A stretch of 64,000 nucleotides of DNA from Bacteroidota bacterium (GTDB taxonomy: Bacteria > Bacteroidota > Bacteroidia > Bacteroidales > Dysgonomonadaceae), in NCBI GenBank assembly GCA_023437305.1, contig JAEZGN010000023.1, forward strand, positions 372,001 through 436,000, in the 5' to 3' direction. Both the position numbers and the translations under genes were made by a program. Of this stretch, positions 33,796-41,634 are shown one piece after another. The notes beneath the pieces are model-generated. The model had not been told where the DNA came from and did no database searches. It saw nothing but the letters and a program-made list of their open reading frames with translations. How positions within the stretch are numbered: position 1 is the stretch's first letter; every line of letters begins with the position of its first letter.

Positions 33796-35751
33796 TTACT
33801 TTTTTACTCTTGTCAATTCATGTTTGAGCATATAGTTAGCTGTTTGGAACATAGCCGCTGAGTATAAACTCATACTATCCGCCTTTTGTTTGAATTGGGA
33901 AAGAACATTATCTCCATTGTTTTTGCTATACTCATACAAACCTTCTATCTTAGATTTGAAGTTGTAAGTATAAAAGTATTTATCATCGATACATCCAAGG
34001 GCATTGTCTGAAGAGAAAAACATATATGGTCGTTTCGTCTTAAGCATATCTATCCCAAAAGTATTATTCATATACGAACGCTCTAGTAGGCCCATGATGG
34101 TAGGAAATACGTCTACTTGTCCTCCCGGATTGGAGACTGTTGCGGGCATATCAGTAAAAGCCGGAGAATATATGATAAGAGGAATGTGGTTTAGCGATAG
34201 AGGCATTTCATAGGTTTGTGTACCTACTATTTTGCCATGGTCTCCAAGCAGTACAAAGATTGTATTTTTAAACCAGCTTTGTTTTTCGGCATCAGCAAAA
34301 AACTGCCGGATGGCATCGTCTGCAAATGCCACGATTTGAAATTCGGGTTTCGAACTTACATTTTCAAATTTTTGAGGTACAATGTATGGAGGGTGATTGC
34401 TTACTGTGAGTATTGTTGCGAAAAAAGGAGATGATGTCGGAGCCTTTTCGTTTATTTTATTCAGCGAATAACTGAGGAGGAAATCATCTGCAACTCCGAA
34501 GCTGTTTTTTCGCATTTGCGATGGATAGTTTTCTTGAGAGTATATTTCTTCAAATCCATTTTCCAATAAGAAAGCATTCATATTATCATATTGGGATTCG
34601 TGTGGCATGAAGAACATTGTTTTATAATTCTGTTCTCTTAATGTGTTTGGCAATCCTTGACATAGAGGGATTGTTACATTTTTCATCATATTTTTGTCAA
34701 ACAAGGCGGGTAGTCCGTATAGTGTGGCTAAGATGCCGTGATTGGTATGTGTTCCGGCTGAATAGAAATGATCGAAATAGTATGATTTCTTTATAAGCTG
34801 ATTCAGGAATGGGGTTATTTCTTTTCCGTTTTCTCTTACTTTTAGCAGATCGTCAGACATAGATTCCATAAGTATGACAACTACATTCATATCTTTTGCC
34901 TGACTCTCCGATTTTATATATCTCGCAATAGGAGACATTTGTTCATCAACCGGATTTAATCCCAAAAAACTCTGCGTATACGAAATGGCATCTTTTTCTG
35001 AGATAACACTATCTATGCTGTGATGAGTTTTCGATGATTCGATAACATCCCTTAAGAAATAAAAAGAGGGGTTTATTCCTAACTGGTTTAAGAATGAATT
35101 GTTGCAAAAGTAAGCTTGACTTGTTTTTATCGGATTGTATCCGAAACGACCTCTTATACCCAACATACATAACATGGCTAGGATAATGCAAGAGGGAATG
35201 TAAATGAAATATTCTTTTCCTTTTATATTTTCTTGTTGTAGTTTTAATAGCCTTTTGCTTAACTTGAAAACCAGACATCCAAAAGCAATGACTACCAGTA
35301 GAAAAACACCCATATATATGTAATATGATGTTTCTTCGAATATCATTTTAGCGGTTGTACTGCTTTCTTCATTCCAGTTGAAAATAGAACTGTTCAGATG
35401 TTTAAAGAAATAAGCGAAATAAGGAATATCGGCAAAACCAATAGCGAATACTAGCGTATAAATGAGGATATAATATACGTTGAATGAATTGAACGTAATT
35501 TTATTTACTTTATTAAAAAGTCCTACAATGCAAAGCACGACAAGAGGTAGTGCAGAGATGTAACATGCTATAACGTTGTCGAACCAGACTCCTCGTAGTA
35601 AAGCCGAAAAAATCCAGCTGGCTTTTGAGGTTACACTTTCTATGTGTTGCAGATTAGTTAATAACAATAAAGTACGTTGCAACGACATTATCACTAACGC
35701 CAATATATGTACAGACAATACATACAGGATGCATATTTTGATTTTCTTCAT
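33796..35751 (-). CDS. LTA synthase-like sulfatase-fold membrane enzyme
   Basis: 651 residues. Five hydrophobic segments within the first 200 residues are followed by an extracytoplasmic sulfatase-fold domain from about 270. Metal and nucleophile blocks of LtaS-type enzymes are visible: VVILMESMSDD, SAGTHTNHGI with the candidate Thr nucleophile, FVLLGDHGKI and SLNHIPLIIY. Relatives transfer phosphoglycerol or phosphoethanolamine groups. Gram-negative bacteria make no lipoteichoic acid, so a head-group or glycan transferase is more likely. It follows glyA and has a long stem-loop just before its ATG. Confidence 0.82.
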   Translation of the reverse strand: MKKIKICILYVLSVHILALVIMSLQRTLLLLTNLQHIESVTSKASWIFSALLRGVWFDNVIACYISALPLVVLCIVGLFNKVNKITFNSFNVYYILIYTLVFAIGFADIPYFAYFFKHLNSSIFNWNEESSTTAKMIFEETSYYIYMGVFLLVVIAFGCLVFKLSKRLLKLQQENIKGKEYFIYIPSCIILAMLCMLGIRGRFGYNPIKTSQAYFCNNSFLNQLGINPSFYFLRDVIESSKTHHSIDSVISEKDAISYTQSFLGLNPVDEQMSPIARYIKSESQAKDMNVVVILMESMSDDLLKVRENGKEITPFLNQLIKKSYYFDHFYSAGTHTNHGILATLYGLPALFDKNMMKNVTIPLCQGLPNTLREQNYKTMFFMPHESQYDNMNAFLLENGFEEIYSQENYPSQMRKNSFGVADDFLLSYSLNKINEKAPTSSPFFATILTVSNHPPYIVPQKFENVSSKPEFQIVAFADDAIRQFFADAEKQSWFKNTIFVLLGDHGKIVGTQTYEMPLSLNHIPLIIYSPAFTDMPATVSNPGGQVDVFPTIMGLLERSYMNNTFGIDMLKTKRPYMFFSSDNALGCIDDKYFYTYNFKSKIEGLYEYSKNNGDNVLSQFKQKADSMSLYSAAMFQTANYMLKHELTRVKK

Positions 35752-35764
35752 CGGAACATATGCA

Positions 35765-35830
35765 GAAGCTGTTTAAAAGCAAAACCCTTATAGGTAAGTA
35801 TTGCTTTGTTAAACAGCTTCTTATCTTTCT
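35765..35830 (-). other. long stem-loop upstream of the LTA synthase-like gene
   Basis: GAAGCTGTTTAA (35765-35776) pairs with TTAAACAGCTTC (35819-35830), 12 bp. AAGCAA (35777-35782) pairs with TTGCTT (35811-35816), 6 bp, with a two-base bulge; the loop is 28 bases. It ends 14 bases before the downstream ATG and is not followed by a T-run on the minus strand, so a 5' leader or processing element is more likely than a glyA terminator. Confidence 0.5.
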
Positions 35831-35865
35831 ATATTAGTTAAATTCTATCAACCAAGTATTCTATT

Positions 35866-37146
35866 CTACCAGGCAAATAATGGATATTCTTTCATTATTC
35901 CGTTTACTTTCTCACGTACAGCTTTTATTACTTGTCCGTCTTCCGGATTAGAAAGAACTGTATCTATCATTTCCACTATTTCTCCCATCAAAGGCTCTTT
36001 TGCTCCACGTGTAGTGATTGCCGGAGTACCAAATCGAAGACCTGATGTAAGGAATGGGCTGCGGCTATCGAACGGAACCATATTCTTGTTGGTGGTGATA
36101 TCGGCCTCTACAAGTACTTTTTCGGCAAGCTTTCCTGTCAGTTCAGGGAATTTAGGACGCAAGTCTATAAGCATAGAGTGATTGTCTGTTCCTCCCGATA
36201 CAACTTTATAGCCTTTATCGATAAAAGCTTGAGCCATAACAGCTGCATTCTTTTTCACTTGAGACTGATATACTTTGTATGAAGGGTCGAGAGCTTCGCC
36301 AAATGAAACTGCTTTAGCTGCAATTACATGTTCTAGCGGCCCGCCTTGAATACCCGGGAATACAGCCGAGTCTAGCAATGCAGACATCATGCGTACTTCT
36401 CCTTTCGGAGTTTTCTTGCCCCACGGATTCTCAAAGTCTTTGCCAAGCATAATTGCGCCACCACGTGGTCCACGCAATGTTTTATGAGTTGTTGTAGTTA
36501 CAATGTGTGCGTGAGGGAGAGGATTGTTGAGCAATCCTGCTGCAACCAGCCCTGCCGGGTGAGCCATATCTACCATAAATATAGCACCTATTTCGTCGGC
36601 TATTTTGCGGATACGTGCATAATCCCAGTCGCGAGAATAGGCAGATGCTCCGGCGATGATAACTTTAGGTTTTTCTGCACGGGCAACTTCTTCCATTTGC
36701 TCATAGTCTACTTGCTCTGTATCTTGTTTTACATTGTATTCCAATGCATGAAACATCAATCCTGAGAAGTTGACAGGCGAACCATGTGATAAGTGTCCTC
36801 CGTGTGAAAGGTTCAGTCCTAGAAATTTATCTCCGGCCTGCATGCAAGCAAGGAATACCGCTGCATTTGCTTGAGCCCCCGAGTGTGGTTGTACGTTTGC
36901 CCACTCCGCTCCGAATATTTCTTTTAGCCTATCTATAGCTAGCTGTTCGCTAAGATCTACAATTTCGCATCCCCCATAATATCTTTTGCCCGGATACCCT
37001 TCTGCATATTTGTTTGTTAAGCATGATCCCATAGCCTCCATCACTTGTTCGCTGACAAAGTTTTCAGAGGCGATTAGTTCAATCCCTTTCAGTTGTCGTT
37101 GATACTCTTTTTCAATAATATCAAAAATGGCTGTGTCTCTTTTCAT
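35866..37146 (-). CDS. glyA: serine hydroxymethyltransferase
   Basis: 426 residues. The PLP-binding Lys lies in TTTHKTLRGPRGG. Substrate motifs include YAEGYPGKRYYGG near residue 53 and HSGAQANAAVF. It converts serine and tetrahydrofolate to glycine and methylene-tetrahydrofolate. It has its own -7 box and a 381-base divergent spacer towards the histidine kinase. Confidence 0.98.
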   Translation of the reverse strand: MKRDTAIFDIIEKEYQRQLKGIELIASENFVSEQVMEAMGSCLTNKYAEGYPGKRYYGGCEIVDLSEQLAIDRLKEIFGAEWANVQPHSGAQANAAVFLACMQAGDKFLGLNLSHGGHLSHGSPVNFSGLMFHALEYNVKQDTEQVDYEQMEEVARAEKPKVIIAGASAYSRDWDYARIRKIADEIGAIFMVDMAHPAGLVAAGLLNNPLPHAHIVTTTTHKTLRGPRGGAIMLGKDFENPWGKKTPKGEVRMMSALLDSAVFPGIQGGPLEHVIAAKAVSFGEALDPSYKVYQSQVKKNAAVMAQAFIDKGYKVVSGGTDNHSMLIDLRPKFPELTGKLAEKVLVEADITTNKNMVPFDSRSPFLTSGLRFGTPAITTRGAKEPLMGEIVEMIDTVLSNPEDGQVIKAVREKVNGIMKEYPLFAW

Positions 37147-37182
37147 AAACTGATAAAATTATGAGGTAAATAAATCATCGGG

Positions 37183-37190
37183 CAAAGGTA
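37183..37190 (-). promoter_or_regulatory. -7 promoter box of glyA
   Basis: TACCTTTG on the minus strand, 37 bases before the ATG, is exact to TAnnTTTG. No good -33 element at standard spacing. Confidence 0.55.
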
Positions 37191-37392
37191 ACTATTTTAG
37201 TAATTTATATCGCAGTCTTTTCTTTAATTATTTTCTTGATGTAAAAGCTAGTTTGTATCTTAGATGCAGAAAATATATAATTTTTCGGAGGAAGATTTTT
37301 TCTTTAAAGGAATGGATAAAAATATTGTCTCTTTGTATATAGCACATAAGAAATATTAAATTTTATCTATATATACTGGTGTTTCTGCAAAG

Positions 37393-37444
37393 AAAAAAGT
37401 GACACTTAAAAACATACGAATAACTGTCACTTTTGTCACCTTTT
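37393..37444 (+). repeat. 52-base shared intergenic element, copy 1
   Basis: It ends in the core TGTCACTTTTGTCACCTTTT (37425-37444), itself a direct repeat of TGTCAC with a 9-base period. It also has AGTGACA (37398-37404), the inverse of the core half-site. Identity with copy 2 at 45402-45453 is 45 of 52 without gaps. The element lies 83 bases before the histidine kinase ATG, on the same strand. Confidence 0.85.
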
Positions 37445-37527
37445 ATTGGAATGTCTGTTTGTAAGTTGTTTGAAATCAAATACAATAGGCGTATAAAGCG
37501 TTAGGTGTATAATAAAGCATATATTGA

Positions 37528-38679
37528 ATGAAACTATTCGAAAACAATAAAATATTATTCAGGTATCTGTTTGTAGTCATAGCTCTTCTTATTGTGCTGG
37601 CATCTCTTATTGTTTCGCATTCTTTGGTCGAAAACCTGTCAAAAGAAGAGAGAAATAAAATTGAGATTTGGGCTGAGGCTACCAAAGAAATGGCAAGCAA
37701 TGCCGAAAATATGAATATGAATCTGGTTGCCCAGATACTGAAAAGTAATACAACAATACCTGTTATACTATACGATAAAAAAGAGGATTTTTATACCTCG
37801 GCAAATATCGATCTTCCCGAGCTTGACGATCAAGTGTTTCTGAAGCAAAAAGCAGAAGCCTTTAAGAAAAAGCATGAGCCAATCATCATTGAAGCAGAGG
37901 GCTTCGACCAGTGCATTTATTATGATGATTCGTACACGCTAAAACAATTACAACTATATCCTTATGTGCAATTAGGGGTGCTGTTCATATTTATGATTAC
38001 AGCTTTCTTCGCTCTGTTTACTACTATGAGAATGGAACAAGATCGCTTGTGGGTAGGTTTGTCGAAAGAGACTGCTCATCAGTTGGGTACGCCTATATCT
38101 TCCCTGTTGGCATGGTTGGAATATCTGAAACTCAAAGAAACGGATCAGTCTATTATAAGAGATATGGAGAAAGATGTAGACCGACTGCAAATGATTACGG
38201 ATCGGTTTTCTAAAATAGGTTCGGTTCCTGCCTTAGAATCTCAAAATATGGTAGATATAATTCATCGATCGATTGCTTATCTCGAAAAACGAATATCAAA
38301 GAAAGTTGTTTTTGTTGTCGAATTGTCAGATAAGCCTCTTTATGCATACGTGAACGAGCCATTGTTAAGCTGGGTAATAGAAAATCTTACCAAAAATGCC
38401 GTGGACGCCATGGGAGGACAAGGGCAAATAATATATCGGCTTTCTGAAAAAGGGAAGTTTGTATCCTTCGATATACAGGATACAGGGAAGGGCATTCCCA
38501 AATCTAAGTTTAGAACTATTTTTAATCCCGGCTATACAACAAAATCGAGAGGCTGGGGGCTTGGACTCTCATTAGCCAAACGTATCATTGAGTCTTATCA
38601 CAAGGGGCGAATTTATGTGAAAACGTCAGAAATCGGTGTGGGGACAACATTCTGTATTGAGTTAAAAAAGGCTGAATAG
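37528..38679 (+). CDS. sensor histidine kinase
   Basis: 383 residues. TM1 is at about 11-31 and TM2 at about 148-168, with a roughly 115-residue periplasmic sensor between and no HAMP domain. The phosphoacceptor His184 is in KETAHQLGTPISSL. The ATPase domain has NLTKNAVDAM, DTGKGIP and GWGLGLSLAKRI. No response regulator is encoded next to it, so it is an orphan kinase whose partner lies elsewhere. The upstream shared element may mark it as member of a small regulon. Confidence 0.92.
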   Translation: MKLFENNKILFRYLFVVIALLIVLASLIVSHSLVENLSKEERNKIEIWAEATKEMASNAENMNMNLVAQILKSNTTIPVILYDKKEDFYTSANIDLPELDDQVFLKQKAEAFKKKHEPIIIEAEGFDQCIYYDDSYTLKQLQLYPYVQLGVLFIFMITAFFALFTTMRMEQDRLWVGLSKETAHQLGTPISSLLAWLEYLKLKETDQSIIRDMEKDVDRLQMITDRFSKIGSVPALESQNMVDIIHRSIAYLEKRISKKVVFVVELSDKPLYAYVNEPLLSWVIENLTKNAVDAMGGQGQIIYRLSEKGKFVSFDIQDTGKGIPKSKFRTIFNPGYTTKSRGWGLGLSLAKRIIESYHKGRIYVKTSEIGVGTTFCIELKKAE

Positions 38680-38770
38680 TGTCATCCGGATAACTTTTTA
38701 ACCGTTGAATCGGATAATTTTCTTATTTTTGTCGCAATTCAATTTATTTTTAATAATTCTATAAAGACTG

Positions 38771-40267
38771 ATGACTAAATTCTCAAAAGCCTTTTGGGTC
38801 GCCAACACAGTTGAGCTGTTGGAGCGGCTAGCGTATTATGCAATTTTTATTTCATTAACCTTATATCTATCCAATGTATGGGGTTTCAATGATGTTGAGG
38901 CCGGTATAATCGCCGGTTCGTTTTCTGCATTGTTGTATTTCTTACCCACATTTGTTGGCGCATATTCCGATAGAATCGGTTTCCGTAAAGCCATAATGGT
39001 TGCCTTTGCCCTCCTTACTGTCGGGTACTTTGGATTAGGCTTAGTTCCTACTCTTTTGGAGAGTGCAGGACTTGTACAATATGGTGCTGCCAATGCAGTC
39101 GGATTAGAACCCGGCTCTAAAGATAGCGGGCTGGTAATAGAAACTTTCCGTTCCTTTTTTACCTCTTTAGGGGTAGGTAATTTTGATAGATATACCACCT
39201 TTACAGGTCTCAGAGAGAGTGTGCAGCAGTGGACAATTGTCCCTATATTATTGCTGATTGTTGTGGGGGGAGCTTTTATAAAATCCGTAATCTCGGGTAC
39301 TGTGGCCAAAGAAACGACTACAGATACGCGCGCAAGAGGTTTTGCTATTTTCTATATGATGGTCAATATCGGAGCTTTTACAGGTAAGACTGTAGTAGAT
39401 CCACTTCGAAAAAGTATTGGAGATCAAGGGTTAGTTTACCTGAACTATTTCTCGGGAACAATGACTCTGATTGCTCTTGTTATTGTTTTCTTCATGTACA
39501 AGTCGACACAAACGGCAGGACAAGGCAAGAGCCTTTCGGAGATATGGCAAGCCTTGATAAAGGTATGTAAGAACGGACGCCTTGTTGCTCTGATTCTTAT
39601 CACCAGCGGTTTTTGGATTGTGCAGCAGCAGATGTATGCTTCTATGCCTAAATATGTAATCCGTATGGTAGGGGCAGATGCTTCTCCGGGATGGATCGCT
39701 AACGTAAACCCATTCTTTGTCTTCCTGTTGGTAAACCTGATTACCACGATAATGAAAAAGCGCTCACCATTATCGTCTATCATGGTAGGTATGTTTATTA
39801 TACCTTTCTCAGCACTGATTATGTCTTTTGGAAATATGATGGGTGGTGATCCTATTTCTGTATTTGGACTCACTACCATACATCCTGTAACGCTTACACT
39901 CATTGTCGGTATTGCTTTTCAGGCTATAGCTGAATGTTTTATCTCTCCTCGTTTCCTCGAATATTTTTCATTGCAATCGCCTAAAGGGGAAGAAGGACTT
40001 TATCTTGGATTCAGTCATTTACATTCATTCGTATCGTCATTGGTCAGCTTTATTGTTGCCGGGTTCTTGTTGGAAAAATTCTGTCCCGATCCGCTTTCGG
40101 AACGCTTTGCCAACTCGACTAACTTTGCGGCGGATTACGCAGCAGCTACAGCCAACGCCCATTACTTATGGTATGTGTTCTTTGCCATAGGGCTTGTTTC
40201 GGCCATTGCTTTGGTTATATATGGCATAGTTGTGAGACGAATAGATGCAAAGAAAGCTATTGAATAA
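38771..40267 (+). CDS. POT/MFS-family transporter
   Basis: 498 residues, about 12 transmembrane helices. TM1 carries ELLERLAYY, a variant of the ExxERFxYY motif that couples protons to di/tripeptide uptake in POT transporters. The loop 2-3 motif GAYSDRIGFRKAI is that of MFS proteins. A peptide or similar small-solute symport is likely; the substrate is unproved. A -7 box TATTTTTG at 38724-38731 precedes it, and a terminator follows. Confidence 0.8.
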   Translation: MTKFSKAFWVANTVELLERLAYYAIFISLTLYLSNVWGFNDVEAGIIAGSFSALLYFLPTFVGAYSDRIGFRKAIMVAFALLTVGYFGLGLVPTLLESAGLVQYGAANAVGLEPGSKDSGLVIETFRSFFTSLGVGNFDRYTTFTGLRESVQQWTIVPILLLIVVGGAFIKSVISGTVAKETTTDTRARGFAIFYMMVNIGAFTGKTVVDPLRKSIGDQGLVYLNYFSGTMTLIALVIVFFMYKSTQTAGQGKSLSEIWQALIKVCKNGRLVALILITSGFWIVQQQMYASMPKYVIRMVGADASPGWIANVNPFFVFLLVNLITTIMKKRSPLSSIMVGMFIIPFSALIMSFGNMMGGDPISVFGLTTIHPVTLTLIVGIAFQAIAECFISPRFLEYFSLQSPKGEEGLYLGFSHLHSFVSSLVSFIVAGFLLEKFCPDPLSERFANSTNFAADYAAATANAHYLWYVFFAIGLVSAIALVIYGIVVRRIDAKKAIE

Positions 40268-40287
40268 TTTATAGATAGTGAAAACAT

Positions 40288-40324
40288 AAAAATCCTCAGG
40301 AATATTTTTCTGGGGATTTTTTTT
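40288..40324 (+). terminator. terminator of the POT transporter gene
   Basis: AAAAATCCTCAG (40288-40299) pairs with CTGGGGATTTTT (40310-40321) with one G-T pair, followed by further T residues. Confidence 0.85.
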
Positions 40325-40388
40325 GTTAAAATTTCTTTTAAATGCCATTTTCACAGAATCTTATCGACTAACAGGTAAAAGGCTGATA

Positions 40389-40883
40389 ATGGATAGAACA
40401 AAATTAGAAGAATCTTTTATAGAAATGGTTCGCTGTAATGAGCGTGTTATTTATAAAGTATGCTCATTCTATGTGTCGGACGAATTACCTATGGAAGATT
40501 TGTATCAGGAAGTTGTAAGCAATCTTTGGACTGCATATCCGAAATTCAGAAATGAATGTTCGGTATCTACGTGGATTTACCGTATAGCACTCAATACTTG
40601 TATTACAGGTATGCGGAAAGAAATGCGAAGGCCAAAAGGTACTTCTATATCGATCGTTCAGGATTTATTTCTCGAACCGGAGAGTATGGATGAACAGATC
40701 AAAGAGCTATATCACTTTATCCATCAGCTGAAAACAATGGAACGAGCTATTGTCCTCCTTTATCTCGAAGAGAAATCGTATCAGGAGATAGCCGAAATAA
40801 CCGGATTGACTGTAACTAATGTGGCCACAAAGTTGAAGCGATCGAAAGAAAAATTAAAACAAATGTCGAATCCAAAAGTATAG
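40389..40883 (+). CDS. ECF-type RNA polymerase sigma factor
   Basis: 164 residues from ATG 40389; an upstream TTG would add 22 residues without homology to sigma region 2 and lies in the terminator of the previous gene. Region 2 reads MEDLYQEVVSNLWTAYPKF and VSTWIYRIALNTC. Region 4 reads LYLEEKSYQEIAEITGLT. There is no classical anti-sigma gene, but a membrane protein starts 5 bases later and is the natural candidate regulator. Confidence 0.9.
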   Translation: MDRTKLEESFIEMVRCNERVIYKVCSFYVSDELPMEDLYQEVVSNLWTAYPKFRNECSVSTWIYRIALNTCITGMRKEMRRPKGTSISIVQDLFLEPESMDEQIKELYHFIHQLKTMERAIVLLYLEEKSYQEIAEITGLTVTNVATKLKRSKEKLKQMSNPKV

Positions 40884-40888
40884 TAGAT

Positions 40889-41482
40889 ATGGAACTTGAT
40901 GAATTAAAAAACTCATGGCTTTCATTAGATGAGCGCCTGAAGAAGCAAGAAGTATTGAAAGAAAATATATTGAAAGAGATGTTGCACACCAAATCAGAGA
41001 AGGTGCTTAGTCGATTGACTGGTCTTGAAGTGTTTGGTGCAATCGTTTTACTCTTGGCACTTCCCGTTATTATTTATGGGATGAATTTACATGTTGGTTT
41101 GCAGGCTTATAAAATGTTCATGTATATTATGCTGGTAGTTTCTATCCTGCTGTTCTTTTGGCAGGCTTATAAAGTCTATAGGTTGATGCAGATTGATTTT
41201 TCCAAACCTGTCAGGTTAAATATAGAGCATACCAACAAATATAATATTTGTATCAAAAGAGAAAAGATAAGCATGATCTTTTTTGTTCCTATACTTGCTT
41301 TGGTTTGTTCTTACTTATATGCGCAGCTAAATGTGAATGAGACTTTGTGGGCTTTTATGAGCTGTACATTCGTTGCTTTGATATTATTTATAGTATGGTC
41401 TTACAAGAAATATGACAAGAATATTAAATCGATACTTCAGAGTCTCGAGGATTTGAAGGAATTGGAAGAAGAGAAAGAATAG
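40889..41482 (+). CDS. membrane protein coupled to the sigma factor gene
   Basis: 197 residues. An N-terminal amphipathic, charged segment (LDELKNSWLSLDERLKKQEV) precedes two pairs of hydrophobic helices (about 48-95 and 130-170) and a charged C-terminal tail. It is not a recognisable ZAS anti-sigma factor. The spacing of 5 bases to the ECF gene and the shared terminator imply a two-gene operon; an anti-sigma role is inference. Confidence 0.7.
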   Translation: MELDELKNSWLSLDERLKKQEVLKENILKEMLHTKSEKVLSRLTGLEVFGAIVLLLALPVIIYGMNLHVGLQAYKMFMYIMLVVSILLFFWQAYKVYRLMQIDFSKPVRLNIEHTNKYNICIKREKISMIFFVPILALVCSYLYAQLNVNETLWAFMSCTFVALILFIVWSYKKYDKNIKSILQSLEDLKELEEEKE

Positions 41483-41508
41483 ATAAAATCAAAGGTTAAA
41501 ATTTTAAC

Positions 41509-41546
41509 AAAGCTCATTGGGTTGTATTACCCAATGAGCTTTTTAT
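41509..41546 (+). terminator. terminator of the sigma factor operon
   Basis: AAAGCTCATTGGG (41509-41521) pairs with CCCAATGAGCTTT (41530-41542), a perfect 13-bp stem with loop TTGTATTA, then TTATTT. Confidence 0.88.
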
Positions 41547-41634
41547 TTGCTAAATAATCATATTTTATTTAAAAAAGTGTAATTCTTCGATATTACATGT
41601 ATTTTTACACGATAATTAACTTAACAATAATTTT

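Larger units (their letters stand above)
37147..37527. other. 381-base divergent spacer between glyA and the histidine kinase
   Basis: No coding or structural RNA gene is seen. It holds the glyA -7 box (37183-37190, minus strand), an A/T-rich middle, and the first copy of the 52-base shared element at 37393-37444. About 83 bases then lead to the kinase ATG. Confidence 0.6.
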
